A DNA stretch of 64,000 bases from Paucihalobacter ruber. GTDB lineage: Bacteria > Bacteroidota > Bacteroidia > Flavobacteriales > Flavobacteriaceae. Location: contig NZ_VHIQ01000004.1 in the NCBI RefSeq assembly GCF_006494535.1, forward strand, positions 1-64,000, in the 5' to 3' direction. Below, in pieces: positions 1 through 9,250 of this stretch. Position 1 is the first letter of the stretch. The number at the start of each line of letters is the position of its first letter. The notes beneath the pieces were generated by a model. It saw only the letters and a program-made list of their open reading frames with translations. It made no database searches and was not told the origin of the DNA. A program made the translations under genes and the position numbers.

Positions 1-1583
1 TATCATCAACAATCACTGTTTGTGTTTGTGTTGATGTATTCCCGTTACCATCATTGTAAGTCCAAGTGATGGTGTAGGTTCCCTGTACGCTATAAGTTAA
101 CGGATTAGTAGTCGTTGCAGTGATAGTTCCTTCGCAGTTATCAGAAGCGGTTGGCGCAGTAACAGTAACCGAACACTCTCCCGTTGCATCAGGTAAGGTA
201 GCCACATCTGGAACCGGTGCAGTGGTATCATCAACAATCACTGTTTGTGTTTGTGTTGATGTATTCCCGTTACCATCATCGTAAGTCCAGGTGATGGTGT
301 AGGTTCCCTGTACGCTATAAGTTAACGGATTAGTAGTCGTTGCAGTGATCGTTCCTTCGCAGTTATCAGTAGCTGTTGGAGCAGTGACAGTAACCGAACA
401 CTCTCCTGTTGCATCAGGTAAGGTAGCCACATCTGGAACCGGTGCAGTGGTATCATCAACAATCACTGTTTGTGTTTGTGTTGATGTATTCCCGTTACCA
501 TCATCGTAAGTCCAGGTGATGGTGTAGGTTCCCTGTACGCTATAAGTTAACGGATTAGTAGTCGTTGCAGTGATCGTTCCTTCGCAGTTATCAGTAGCTG
601 TTGGAGCAGTGACAGTAACCGAACACTCTCCTGTTGCATCAGGTAAGGTAGCCACATCTGGAACCGGTGCAGTGGTATCATCAACAATCACTGTTTGTGT
701 TTGTGTTGATGTATTCCCGTTACCATCATTGTAAGTCCAAGTGATGGTGTAGGTTCCCTGTACGCTATAAGTTAACGGATTAGTAGTCGTTGCAGTGATC
801 GTTCCTTCGCAGTTATCAGTAGCTGTTGGAGCAGTGACAGTAACCGAACACTCTCCCGTTGCATCAGGTAAGGTAGCCACATCCGCAACCGGGGCAGTAG
901 TATCATCGATTACCACATTCTGAGTTTGAGTAGAAGTATTCCCGTTACCGTCATTATACGTCCATGTAATAACTGTTGTACCTTGTGTAGTTATTGGTAA
1001 AGTAGCGTTATGAGAAACAGTAACCACACCACCGCAGTTATCCGTGGCAGTTGGAGGAGTTAAAGCAGTGACTTCACATTCGGCAGTAACGTCACTTAAA
1101 GTAGCAAGATCAGCTACTGGAGCTGTAATATCATCAATAACTACGTTCTGAGTTTGCTGCGAAGTATTCCCGTTTACGTCTTCATAAGTCCATGTAACAA
1201 CAGTTGTACCTTGTGTAGTTATTGGTAAAGTAGCGTTATGAGAAACAGTAACCACACCACCGCAGTTATCCGTGGCAGTTGGAGGAGTTAAAGCAGTGAC
1301 CTCACATTCGGCAGTAACGTCACTTAAAGTAGCAAGATCAGCCACTGGAGCTGTAATATCATCAATAACTACGTTCTGAGTTTGAGTTGAAGTATTCCCG
1401 TTACCGTCATTGTGCGTCCATGTAACAACTGTTGTACCTTGTGTAGTTATCGGTAAAGTAGCATTATGTGTAGCTGTTACCGTTCCAACGCAATTATCAG
1501 TAGCAGTTGGAGCAGTTAAAGCAGTCACTTCACACTGTGCGGTAACATCAGTAAGTGTAGCCACATCCGCAATTGGTGCCAAA
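1..1583 (-). repeat. Tandem HYR-coding repeats of 225-228 bp
   Basis: Unit boundaries, marked by TATCATC on the plus strand, fall at 1, 226, 451, 676, 901, 1129 and 1357. The spacing is 225 bp for the first four units and 228 bp for the next ones. The four leftmost units are almost identical to each other. The units at 901-1583 are more divergent and form a second subfamily. All keep the reading frame, so each adds 75 or 76 residues to the surface protein. Confidence 0.9.
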
Positions 1584-2653
1584 TCATCCACCACCGTCAC
1601 AACAGCAGTACAACTATCCGTTTGGCCTAAAGAATCAGTAACAGTTAGTGTTACAGTATTAGGTCCGAGATTGCTACAATTGAATGAGGTTATATCGATA
1701 CTTAATGTAGGAGTGTCAAAATCATCAGAACTTCCATTATCTATATCTTCAGCAACAATATTAACATTTCCTGAGGCATCAAGTGTAATTGTTCTGTCTT
1801 GACAAACTGCCACAGGCGGATTATCAGCTCTAAAAGTAGCTCTATAGTTATTTCCACCGTTGTTTGCTGTATGTGGAAAGTCAGGAACTACAGTAGTACC
1901 TGGTGGATCTTCATATGTAAAGTCTGCATGCGTGTAAACCTCCAAGTAATAATCTCCTGAAGGTAAGCCATTTCTTAAGTCATTGGTTCCATCACTTAAT
2001 TCCCATTCTTGGTCTTGACATCCATCACCAGCCCCGACGATATTTTCTTTGAATGGCAAATTAATTGAATTAAATGATGGAGGGCTGGTATTAGTTTGAA
2101 GATAAATACGATAGTTAAGCCAACCATTTAGTATGTCGTCACCATTGCATTTGAATGTCTTATTTTGAGCACCTTTTAAAATTAGTTGATTTGACTGTGA
2201 AAATGTACTTGAAAACGCTGTAAAATCAGGATTAGCAGTCGCTGCCTGTAAGTCATAGAATTGATTTCCAGAACCTGTATCAAGAATAATATAACTTTCG
2301 AAAATCCCAGAATCTCCTGCTAACAAACCAGCGTCTTCACCTCTTTCAAAATTCCCATCCTCAGCCTCATCAATCGGAGTGAGGAGTTCGTTATAATTAA
2401 CCTCTGCCGGGCCCATTTTAGTCTCAGGATTACCGGTATTAACCGCGTTACCGGCATATTCACTTAGCTTGTCGTCTTCCGCAAAAGGATTATTGCCGGA
2501 ATCGTTATCAGTTTTGGGTTGTAATACATGACTAATGTAACGGAAACCGGAGTTATTCTCTAAATCTATAAGTTCTTTAAATAAACCGGAGGTTGCTGCA
2601 ACCACCAATCCTGTAATTAGAAGTAATGCTAAAAAAGTAATTTTATTCCTCAT
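1..2653 (-). CDS. HYR-repeat surface protein, N-terminal part
   Basis: Large secreted protein. The reading frame starts at 2653 and runs off the left edge, leaving about 884 visible codons. Residues 1-20 (MRNKITFLALLLITGLVVAA) look like a signal peptide. A unique region of about 300 residues follows, with paired cysteines. A section typical of HYR/Ig-like domains comes next (VTVTDSLGQTDSCTAVVTV), then repeats carrying TAPTATDNC and WTYNDGNGNTSTQTQ. Such proteins in Flavobacteriia are usually exported by the type IX system and act as adhesins or gliding proteins. The C-terminal sorting domain that would confirm this lies outside the window. The repeats and signal peptide are seen; the adhesive role is inferred from the family. 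Confidence 0.85.
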   Translation of the reverse strand, partial: MRNKITFLALLLITGLVVAATSGLFKELIDLENNSGFRYISHVLQPKTDNDSGNNPFAEDDKLSEYAGNAVNTGNPETKMGPAEVNYNELLTPIDEAEDGNFERGEDAGLLAGDSGIFESYIILDTGSGNQFYDLQAATANPDFTAFSSTFSQSNQLILKGAQNKTFKCNGDDILNGWLNYRIYLQTNTSPPSFNSINLPFKENIVGAGDGCQDQEWELSDGTNDLRNGLPSGDYYLEVYTHADFTYEDPPGTTVVPDFPHTANNGGNNYRATFRADNPPVAVCQDRTITLDASGNVNIVAEDIDNGSSDDFDTPTLSIDITSFNCSNLGPNTVTLTVTDSLGQTDSCTAVVTVVDDLAPIADVATLTDVTAQCEVTALTAPTATDNCVGTVTATHNATLPITTQGTTVVTWTHNDGNGNTSTQTQNVVIDDITAPVADLATLSDVTAECEVTALTPPTATDNCGGVVTVSHNATLPITTQGTTVVTWTYEDVNGNTSQQTQNVVIDDITAPVADLATLSDVTAECEVTALTPPTATDNCGGVVTVSHNATLPITTQGTTVITWTYNDGNGNTSTQTQNVVIDDTTAPVADVATLPDATGECSVTVTAPTATDNCEGTITATTTNPLTYSVQGTYTITWTYNDGNGNTSTQTQTVIVDDTTAPVPDVATLPDATGECSVTVTAPTATDNCEGTITATTTNPLTYSVQGTYTITWTYDDGNGNTSTQTQTVIVDDTTAPVPDVATLPDATGECSVTVTAPTATDNCEGTITATTTNPLTYSVQGTYTITWTYDDGNGNTSTQTQTVIVDDTTAPVPDVATLPDATGECSVTVTAPTASDNCEGTITATTTNPLTYSVQGTYTITWTYNDGNGNTSTQTQTVIVDD

Positions 2654-2678
2654 ATTGAAAACCATTTAAACGTTTTAA

Positions 2679-2759
2679 GCAACCCAATTTATTTAGGTTG
2701 CTAGTACAATGGATTAATTAAGTGCTATTAATAATCGTATAAGGGATAGGTCAAAAGTA
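2679..2759 (-). promoter_or_regulatory. Probable promoter and leader hairpin of the HYR gene
   Basis: On the minus strand TACTTTTG (2752-2759) fits the Bacteroidota -7 consensus TAnnTTTG. No good -33 TTTG is visible. A hairpin AGCAACC/GGTTGCT (2679-2702) lies in the predicted leader, 25 nt before the start codon. The rest of the 2654-3088 stretch holds no convincing gene. Confidence 0.45.
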
Positions 2760-3089
2760 AATCTAATTCAGTCTTTTGATTAAAATAATCGTTAAAATAC
2801 CTAAATAAACTACGAGGTGTAATAATCATATTTTCAGGCATTTATAATGGAAAATTCTTACAGGAAAATTCTTATAAAGCATAGTTGAAGTGTAGCCTTT
2901 TGACGATGAATTAAGCACATTACTAGAAGCCTTCACATAGGGAAGATTATGCAATATTTGGTTTGAGATTTAGCTCGTAGTACATCTAAAATGGGAAGCT
3001 TTACATCTTGCAAACACACTAAATTTTATTTTACTGTCGGGTGTTAGATATTTTAATATTTTTAAAGGAAACTTGAAATTAGGGCACAA

Positions 3090-3119
3090 AAAAACCCTGA
3101 AATTTTTATCAGGGTTTTT
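3090..3119 (-). terminator. Terminator after tRNA-Met
   Basis: Perfect inverted repeat AAAAACCCTGA / TCAGGGTTTTT with an 8-nt loop, placed 5 nt beyond the 3' end of tRNA-Met. T-runs on both sides would let it work in both directions. Confidence 0.85.
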
Positions 3120-3124
3120 AACTG

Positions 3125-3198
3125 TAGCGAGAGCGGGGCACGATCCCGCGACCTCCGGGTTATGAATCCGACGCTCTAACCAGCTGAGCTACCTCGCC
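3125..3198 (-). tRNA. tRNA-Met (CAT)
   Basis: The minus strand reads GGCGAGGTAGCTCAGCTGG and so on, a 74-nt cloverleaf. It has a 7-bp acceptor stem with two G-U pairs, a normal D arm, the anticodon loop TTCATAA (anticodon CAT) and a T arm with TTCG-type loop. CCA is not encoded. A CAT anticodon can also belong to tRNA-Ile2 with a modified C; I did not separate the two. Confidence 0.92.
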
Positions 3199-3324
3199 AT
3201 TTTAGGGTTGCAAATATAGCAACAAATTTAATGCTTACAAACATCACTCTTTAAAATAATTTTTTAAAATAAGTTTTAAACTCAACAATTAATGTATATA
3301 TTGAGCACTTTAATGAAAAAGTGT

Positions 3325-3717
3325 ATGGAAGAAAAAATAAAATTTGAAATTGAATTTCCAATTCAAGCCTCACCACAACTGTTATATCAGTATTTATCAA
3401 CACCTTCGGGGTTATCGGAGTGGTTTTCTGATAATGTTAATTCCAGAGGTGAAATCTTTACTTTCTTCTGGGACGACAGCGAAGAACAAGCCAAGTTGCT
3501 CAGCAAAAAGTCGGGTGAACGCGTCAAATTTAGATGGCTCTTTGATGAAGAAGAAGGCCATGCTTATTATTTTGAAATAAGAATTCAGGTAGATGAAATT
3601 ACCAAAGATGTCTCTCTCATCGTAACAGACTATGCCGATGAAGACGAAATAGACGAATCCAAGATGCTTTGGACCAACCAAATTTCAGATTTAAAACAAG
3701 TTTTAGGCTCGGCTTAA
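3325..3717 (+). CDS. START-like domain protein
   Basis: About 130 residues with the layout of the Bacteroidota START/SRPBCC-like family: a helix-grip fold beginning MEEKIKFEIEFPIQASPQLL, then LSTPSGLSEWFSDNV and FFWDDSEEQA, acidic in its second half. Such folds bind hydrophobic ligands, but no ligand can be read from the sequence. In-frame ATGs at 3292 and 3313 are possible. I chose 3325 because the family homology starts at MEEK. A terminator hairpin follows directly. Function unknown; the family call is fairly safe. Confidence 0.75.
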   Translation: MEEKIKFEIEFPIQASPQLLYQYLSTPSGLSEWFSDNVNSRGEIFTFFWDDSEEQAKLLSKKSGERVKFRWLFDEEEGHAYYFEIRIQVDEITKDVSLIVTDYADEDEIDESKMLWTNQISDLKQVLGSA

Positions 3718-3739
3718 CAGCATTGGCTTTTTTATAAAT

Positions 3740-3773
3740 TATATTTGTCCCGATTTTTAAATCGGGATTTTTT
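3740..3773 (+). terminator. Terminator overlapping a promoter element
   Basis: TCCCGAT (3748-3754) pairs with ATCGGGA (3761-3767), followed by six T, which ends the START-like gene. TATATTTG (3740-3747), a TAnnTTTG -7 element, sits immediately before it. The next ATG is directly after the T-run. The hairpin may therefore end one transcript and also lie in the short leader of the next. Confidence 0.65.
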
Positions 3774-4622
3774 ATGGTGAATTTTAACGGTACAATTCAG
3801 CCAAATCAGGCATTACTTTCAATAGAAAACAGAGCTTACAAATTTGGGGATGGTCTCTTCGAAACTATTAAATGCATAAACGGTACACCACAGTTTTGGG
3901 AAGATCACTACTTTAGATTAATGGCTTCCATGCGTATATTGAGAATGGAAATACCTATGACCTTTACCATGGAATTTCTTCAGGAAGAAATTTTTAAAAC
4001 CCTTCAGGCCAACGGACTGGATAAAAAATCGGCACGTGTAAGATTGACTATAGACAGGGGAGAAGGTGGTAATTATTTACCTACCAATAAAAAGATTAAC
4101 TACAGCATTTCGGCTTTTTTACTGAATTCAGATAGTTATAGTATTGACGAAGCAAAAACCTGCCGGGTTGATTTGTTTAAAGATTTTTTTGTGAACGAAA
4201 GTTTACTGTCTACCTTAAAATCGGCCAATAAAATGATTCAAATTTTGGGAAGTATCTACGCTCAGGAAAACGATTTGGATAACTGTTTACTTTTAAACAA
4301 CGCTAAAAATGTGGTAGAATGTTTAAACGGTAATGTTTTTTTAATTGAAGGCACTACTATTAAAACACCACCCTTATTTGATGGTTGTCTCAACGGTATT
4401 TTAAGAAAGCAAATTTTAAGTTTGCTTAAAAATCATGATACCTATACAGTTGCGGAAGAATCTATTTCAACTTTTGAACTTCAAAAAGCAGATGAACTTT
4501 TTTACACCAACGTGATACAAGGGATTGTACCCATCACCAACTATCGTAAAAAGGGATATGCTAATGAAATTTCAAGGGAAATAGTAACACTTTTAAACAG
4601 CCAATTGGGCTTACAGACTTAA
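3774..4622 (+). CDS. Class IV aminotransferase (PLP)
   Basis: 282 residues of the fold type IV PLP family, which includes branched-chain aminotransferase, D-amino acid aminotransferase and 4-amino-4-deoxychorismate lyase. The N-terminus carries the family signature YKFGDGLFETIK (residues 23-34). The catalytic lysine is probably in LLSTLKSANKM. The block NAKNVVECLNGNVFLIEG is the PLP phosphate-binding region, and TPPLFDGCLNGILR is the typical C-terminal segment. Size fits a 4-amino-4-deoxychorismate lyase or generic branched-chain enzyme; substrate cannot be settled. Its 3' end overlaps the convergent YqgE/AlgH gene by 4 nt. Confidence 0.8.
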   Translation: MVNFNGTIQPNQALLSIENRAYKFGDGLFETIKCINGTPQFWEDHYFRLMASMRILRMEIPMTFTMEFLQEEIFKTLQANGLDKKSARVRLTIDRGEGGNYLPTNKKINYSISAFLLNSDSYSIDEAKTCRVDLFKDFFVNESLLSTLKSANKMIQILGSIYAQENDLDNCLLLNNAKNVVECLNGNVFLIEGTTIKTPPLFDGCLNGILRKQILSLLKNHDTYTVAEESISTFELQKADELFYTNVIQGIVPITNYRKKGYANEISREIVTLLNSQLGLQT

Positions 4623-5179
4623 TTGTAACTGGGATGTTCCGGTGCATTAGACCAAATACTGTAGCGTTCGTCTAATTCCAGCATTTTCTGTTTCCAGATA
4701 CCGCTGTCGCAACTTTCAATAAGTTTTGATTCGTAAATGTTAGGTGTTACCAGCCAGGTATTGGCATCAATTTCATCTTTAAGCTGATTTTCTTCCCAGC
4801 CTGAATAACCTAAAAAGAATCTGATATCGTGTTTAGTCAAACTGTGGCTGTTGATCAATGCCAAAGTAGTGTCAAAATCGCCACCCCAGTACATACCTTT
4901 AGATATTTCAATACTATCGGGTATTAAATTGGGCTTGTTATGAATAAAATAAAGATTGTCTTGTTCTACCGGTCCGCCATTGTAAATGATAAAATCTGAA
5001 GACGTATTTTTTAAAACATCTTTCAGCGTAAAGTCTAATGGTTTATTTAATATAAAACCTATGGCACCTGTGGGATTGGTATCGGCCAGAATAATCACCG
5101 ATCTGTTAAAGGTGACATCACCCAAGATAGCGGGTTCTGCAATAAGTAAATCTCCTTTTATAATTCTGACTGAACTCAT
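4619..5179 (-). CDS. YqgE/AlgH family protein
   Basis: 186 residues, the usual family length. The conserved start GDLLIAEPAILGDVTFNRSV and the GAIGFILNKPL and GGPVEQDNLYFIH blocks are all present, as is GYSGWEENQLKDEI near residue 125. The family is widespread. AlgH was first linked to alginate regulation in Pseudomonas, but the biochemical role is unclear. Convergent with the class IV aminotransferase gene, with a 4-nt overlap of the ends. Confidence 0.88.
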   Translation of the reverse strand: MSSVRIIKGDLLIAEPAILGDVTFNRSVIILADTNPTGAIGFILNKPLDFTLKDVLKNTSSDFIIYNGGPVEQDNLYFIHNKPNLIPDSIEISKGMYWGGDFDTTLALINSHSLTKHDIRFFLGYSGWEENQLKDEIDANTWLVTPNIYESKLIESCDSGIWKQKMLELDERYSIWSNAPEHPSYN

Positions 5180-5249
5180 AACGATAGATTTTAACTAAAT
5201 TTAAAACTTATTTTTTTAAAAACCAATAAATTATTCTGAAAGTAAACAA

Positions 5250-5276
5250 AAAAGCCCGCTTTTAAAGCAGGCTTTT
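5250..5276 (-). terminator. Terminator after HU gene
   Basis: Inverted repeat AAAAGCCCGCTTT / AAAGCAGGCTTTT just downstream of the HU stop codon, with A and T runs on either side. It could serve both convergent genes. Confidence 0.8.
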
Positions 5277-5297
5277 GAATTATTCTTTAAATGCTTA

Positions 5298-5570
5298 TTA
5301 GTTAATAGCGTTAGTTAAATCAGCTCCCGCTTTAAATTTCACAACATTTTTAGCTTTAATCTTGATGGTTTTTCCGGTTTGTGGATTTCTTCCTTCTCTG
5401 GCAGCTCTTTTAGAAACCGACCAAGAACCGAAACCTACTAAAGAAACACGGTTACCTTTTTGAAGCGCACCTTCTATGTCAATTAAAAGCGCATCTAATG
5501 CTTTTTTGGCAGCGGCTTTAGTGATACCTGCATGCTCTGCCATTCCATTGATTAAATCTGTTTTGTTCAT
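5298..5570 (-). CDS. HU-family DNA-binding protein
   Basis: 90 residues, full length. It shows the HU architecture: MNKTDLINGMAEHAGITKAA, then LVGFGSWSVSKRAAREGRNP, then TGKTIKIKAKNVVKFKAG. The NP of GRNPQTG is the arm-tip proline that intercalates into DNA. HU dimers bend and compact DNA and assist replication and repair. It stands alone between a terminator and its own probable promoter, consistent with high expression. Confidence 0.95.
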   Translation of the reverse strand: MNKTDLINGMAEHAGITKAAAKKALDALLIDIEGALQKGNRVSLVGFGSWSVSKRAAREGRNPQTGKTIKIKAKNVVKFKAGADLTNAIN

Positions 5571-5626
5571 AAACTTAAATTTTAGTTATTAAAATGTTGA
5601 TGTAAACGTTGATGTTTAAACATCTA

Positions 5627-5634
5627 CAAATTTA
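5627..5634 (-). promoter_or_regulatory. -7 element of the HU promoter
   Basis: TAAATTTG on the minus strand matches TAnnTTTG, about 57 nt upstream of the HU start codon. A CTTG at 5654-5657 is at about the right distance for a weak -33 element. Confidence 0.5.
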
Positions 5635-5759
5635 TACGGAAAATGTTGCTATACAAGTAATAACAAGGGTTTTTCGAATATTTGTTAATAACTTTAAAGA
5701 AATGTTAATAAAGAAGTGCATTTCATCGAAATTCTATAAAACCACAATGAAATCAGCAC

Positions 5760-6713
5760 TTAGCGAACGAAAGCTTCATCATAGAATTTATAGCCGTTTA
5801 GCAATGCCTGAACGTCCATTTTTTTCTTTCCTGGAAATTGAATGGTTTTGATGATGATGTAACCGCCTTTAACCGCAATTTTTAAATTAGACTTATTTGT
5901 AAGAACAGTACCAATAGTTTTTTGATGCTGTGTTAATTCTTTTTCAATATCAAAAATTTTAATATCCAGTTTCTCATCAGAGTTGTGCAAGGTAGTCCAG
6001 GCCGATGGAAACGGATTTAATCCGCGTATTTTGTTATATATGGTATCAATATCGGCTTCCCAGTCAATTTTACAATTGTCTTTATTGAGTTTGTAAGCTG
6101 TTTTTAATTCTGCCGATGCAGGCTGAATGGTAGTTTGAACTTTATTATTTTCAATGAGTTCAACGGTTTCAAGGACTAATTGGCTACCCAAGGTCATTAG
6201 TTGATCGTGCAGCATCCCAACCGTTTCATCGGGTGCAATGTTTACACTTTTTGATGCGATAATAGCGCCTGTATCAATTTTTTCATCTATGAAAAAAGTG
6301 GTGACACCGGTTTTTGTTTCACCATTTATAATGGCCCAATGTATGGGTGCAGCACCTCTGTATTGGGGTAACAACGACGCATGTAAATTAAAAGTACCGT
6401 ATTGCGGCATGCGCCAAACAGCCTCAGGCAGCATTCTAAAAGCCACTACAATTTGTAAATTGGCCTTTAAACTACGGAGTGTGTTTAAAAACACCTCGTC
6501 TTTAAGATTGATAGGTTGTAAAACTTCTAACCCTTTTTCAACCGCATAAACCTTTACGGCAGATTGCTGTAGTTTTTGGCCTCGTCCCGCCGGTTTGTCG
6601 GGTGCCGTAATAACACCAACAATGTTATAACCGGCATCGATTAAGGCTTTAAGACTTGCCAGTGCAAAATCGGGCGTGCCCATAAAAACAATACGTAAAT
6701 CTCTTTTGGTCAT
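5760..6713 (-). CDS. fmt: Methionyl-tRNA formyltransferase
   Basis: 317 residues, normal length. It formylates initiator Met-tRNA using 10-formyl-tetrahydrofolate. The N-terminal formyltransferase domain shows MGTPDFALASL (residues 11-21), TAPDKPAGRGQK and the catalytic region NLHASLLPQYRGAAP (109-123, with Asn109 and His111), then FFIDEKIDTGAII with the catalytic Asp. The C-terminal OB-like tRNA-binding domain starts around residue 205. It lies 2 nt downstream of recQ and was probably transcribed after it. Confidence 0.95.
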   Translation of the reverse strand: MTKRDLRIVFMGTPDFALASLKALIDAGYNIVGVITAPDKPAGRGQKLQQSAVKVYAVEKGLEVLQPINLKDEVFLNTLRSLKANLQIVVAFRMLPEAVWRMPQYGTFNLHASLLPQYRGAAPIHWAIINGETKTGVTTFFIDEKIDTGAIIASKSVNIAPDETVGMLHDQLMTLGSQLVLETVELIENNKVQTTIQPASAELKTAYKLNKDNCKIDWEADIDTIYNKIRGLNPFPSAWTTLHNSDEKLDIKIFDIEKELTQHQKTIGTVLTNKSNLKIAVKGGYIIIKTIQFPGKKKMDVQALLNGYKFYDEAFVR

Positions 6714-6715
6714 GG

Positions 6716-8617
6716 TTATTTAATTATTTGATACGTGTTTTCTGAAGTGATGGTTAATAAATTTAACTCCAAACCAAGGCGTAAGGCATTAATTATGATT
6801 TGATTTGAATAATTTAACCGGGTTGAAATAGCTCTAGAACTTAGCGATTCGCCTTTGAGCAAAACCGTAATTTCTTTGAGCACTTCTAAAGGTTGTGATG
6901 TATCCCTAGCCGTTATTTTTTGCAAGCAAACCGAACATTTCCCACAAGTTTTCGTTTCCTTTTCGCCAAAATAGGCCAAGAGTTGAAGATTTAAACATTC
7001 ACTTTGATTAAACACATAACTAATAACAGCTTCTATCTGTTCTCGTTTAACATTGTGCTGGGCTTCAACGTCCTTAGCAATCATATTAATGGTGATATCA
7101 TCTTCACGAGGTACTAAAAAAGTGATTTCGGCATCTGTTTTTTGCTGGGTTAAATTAATGATACCGTCTTTTTCTAAAATACTTAAATGCTTCAATAAGG
7201 CATCTTGACTTAATTCTATTTTTTTAGCAATTAAACCCGGATTTATTTGTGTATCAAAATCAAAAATACCGCCATAGGTTCTTAATAAAGCTTTTAGTAC
7301 AAGCGATTGCTGTGGTTGTTTTTGCAGATATGAAAAAACAGCATTACTGGTAACTATTACCTGTACTTTACATTGGTGATTAAATTCCTGATTAAAACTA
7401 ATAATACTGTGTTTATCGAATATTTTAAAAGCGTTAAAGGTCACCTCGGTTGGAAGTTGATAGGTGTTACAAAACTCTAAAAAGTTAAAATAATGCGAGG
7501 TTTCCTGACCTTCGCCATAGGCAATTCCGAAATAATTATTCAGCTTTTTGTAAGCTAACTTTAAAAAGTTGGTATCGGGAAGATTGCTTAAAAATTGCTT
7601 TTTTAGATGTGCATCGTCGTCTTTTTTTATCAAAATATACGCCGAAGATGCTTTGCCATCTCTGCCGGCCCTACCTGATTCCTGATAGTAACTTTCTATA
7701 CTTTCGGGTAGGTTAAAATGAATGATGGTGCGCACATTGGCTTTGTTGATACCCATGCCAAAAGCTGTGGTAGCTACCATCATCGGAGTGGTATCGTTTA
7801 ACCAGTTTGTGAGTCGGTTTTGCTTTTCGTCTTTGGTTAATCCACCGTGAAAAAACGAACTTTTAAATCCACAGGTGTTTAAAAAATGAGATATTTCAAC
7901 GCTGGCTCTTCGACTTCTAACATAGATAATGCCCGCGCCTGGTTCCTGTTTTAAAATGCGTTCTAAATGGTAATACTTGTCTTCTGTAAAAACATTGTGG
8001 TATGCAATATTTTGGCGTTCAAAAGATGCCTTAAACACTTGTGCATCTAACATATCTAAATCGCTAATAATTTCATTAGCAACAATTGACTTGGCCGTAG
8101 CAGTTAAGGCAATAACGTTAACGCTTGGTTGTAATTCTCTTAAGGTGCGAATGTGCTTATAAGCTGGCCTAAAGTCGTGTCCCCATTGCGAAATGCAATG
8201 CGCTTCGTCTACGGCTATTAAATTGACGTTCATTTGCTGAATCCTTTCTTTTACAAGGCTTTGCTGAAGTCTTTCGGGAGACAAATACAAAAATTTGTAG
8301 TTGCCATAAATACAATTGTCGAGCATGGTATCTAAATCGTTGTAACTAATACCACCGGTGATGGCCATGGCTTTGATACCTTTTGATTTTAAATCGTTTA
8401 CCTGATCTTTCATTAAGGCCACTAATGGTGAAATCACAATACATATTCCGGGTTTAATCAGCGCCGGAATTTGAAAACAAACCGATTTACCACCGCCGGT
8501 TGGCAGTATGGCCAATACATCGTTATTGTTTAAAACCGCTTCGATAATGTCTTCCTGAAATGGTCTGAAAGAAGTATGTTGCCAGTAACGCTCTAATATG
8601 TTGATGGGGTGACTCAT
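6716..8617 (-). CDS. recQ: ATP-dependent DNA helicase RecQ
   Basis: 633 residues. A superfamily 2 3'-5' DNA helicase for recombination and repair. Motifs in order: Walker A LPTGGGKS (39-46), DEAH box (137-140), ALTATA, the motif V/VI block MGINKANVRTIIHFNLP and ESYYQESGRAGRDG. The RecQ zinc cluster follows (CGKCSVC near residue 563, with an upstream Cys). The C-terminal region resembles a helix-turn-helix more than a clear HRDC domain, as in shorter RecQ paralogues. The start codon overlaps the end of the ATPase gene by 4 nt, so the two are translationally coupled. Confidence 0.93.
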   Translation of the reverse strand: MSHPINILERYWQHTSFRPFQEDIIEAVLNNNDVLAILPTGGGKSVCFQIPALIKPGICIVISPLVALMKDQVNDLKSKGIKAMAITGGISYNDLDTMLDNCIYGNYKFLYLSPERLQQSLVKERIQQMNVNLIAVDEAHCISQWGHDFRPAYKHIRTLRELQPSVNVIALTATAKSIVANEIISDLDMLDAQVFKASFERQNIAYHNVFTEDKYYHLERILKQEPGAGIIYVRSRRASVEISHFLNTCGFKSSFFHGGLTKDEKQNRLTNWLNDTTPMMVATTAFGMGINKANVRTIIHFNLPESIESYYQESGRAGRDGKASSAYILIKKDDDAHLKKQFLSNLPDTNFLKLAYKKLNNYFGIAYGEGQETSHYFNFLEFCNTYQLPTEVTFNAFKIFDKHSIISFNQEFNHQCKVQVIVTSNAVFSYLQKQPQQSLVLKALLRTYGGIFDFDTQINPGLIAKKIELSQDALLKHLSILEKDGIINLTQQKTDAEITFLVPREDDITINMIAKDVEAQHNVKREQIEAVISYVFNQSECLNLQLLAYFGEKETKTCGKCSVCLQKITARDTSQPLEVLKEITVLLKGESLSSRAISTRLNYSNQIIINALRLGLELNLLTITSENTYQIIK

Positions 8618-9159
8618 TTTAGATTTTCAACCTCATTTAAAATATAGTCTACACGCGCATTAACCGGTGCAAATGGCACATCGATTAATTTGTAATTGAA
8701 TTTTTGATAGGTCTGTAACAAATAATCGTGAATTTGTATAGCCTGTTCAAAGTTTTCATATCGCTCGGCATCGCTTTTAAAAATTTCTTTCCAGGGCGCT
8801 AGTACAAATACTTCGTCGTAATAATGATTGAGGCAAATATCATTAAATGCAGATGGGTATCTATCTCCAATAAAATCCATATAGGCCAACACATCGGGCA
8901 TGCCTCGATCAAAAAACACTAAAGGTAAATTGCTATTTGTGGCCTGTAAATACTGTTGCTGTCTGGCATTGATAATTTTTTCGCTAAACAATAACGGATT
9001 TGTTAAAAATAGCTGTTCGGTGCCATCTTTTCTAGCTTCCCTAGTGATTTGTCGCGAAATTTCTTCTAAACAAAAGAAGCCTCTTTTGATCAATTCATTG
9101 ATCACCGAAGACTTTCCGGTTCCGGGACCACCTGTAATTACAATTTTTTTTGTCTGCAA
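8614..9159 (-). CDS. P-loop ATPase of the AAA_28/NadR-like type
   Basis: 181 residues. It opens with KKIVITGGPGTGKSSVINEL, a Walker A at residues 10-17, followed by LIKRGFFCLEEISRQITREA. An aspartate-rich segment VFFDRGMPDVLAYMDFIGDR near the middle fits a nucleotide or kinase-like active site. Small ATPases of this kind resemble the kinase half of NadR, but substrate is unknown. It is the first gene of the set ATPase-recQ-fmt (4-nt overlap with recQ). The family call is firm; the function is not. Confidence 0.75.
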   Translation of the reverse strand: MQTKKIVITGGPGTGKSSVINELIKRGFFCLEEISRQITREARKDGTEQLFLTNPLLFSEKIINARQQQYLQATNSNLPLVFFDRGMPDVLAYMDFIGDRYPSAFNDICLNHYYDEVFVLAPWKEIFKSDAERYENFEQAIQIHDYLLQTYQKFNYKLIDVPFAPVNARVDYILNEVENLK

Positions 9160-9220
9160 GAAATCTAAATTAGGTGTAAAAATCGTAATTATTAAACGAA
9201 ATTAAAAATGTGAATTAATG

Positions 9221-9228
9221 TATCTTTG
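9221..9228 (+). promoter_or_regulatory. -7 element before the DUF493 gene
   Basis: TATCTTTG fits TAnnTTTG. It lies downstream of an in-frame ATG at 9218, so that ATG would fall inside the promoter. This supports starting the gene at 9251. Confidence 0.55.
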
Positions 9229-9250
9229 TAAACATAAAAATTCCCGAAAA

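Noticed and set aside
1-1583. CRISPR array
   Set aside because: The 225-bp units are coding, in frame and contiguous, with no short repeat-spacer pattern.
1410-1802. Plus-strand open frame of 130 codons
   Set aside because: It lies antisense to the HYR repeats and is a by-product of their Thr- and Val-rich codons.
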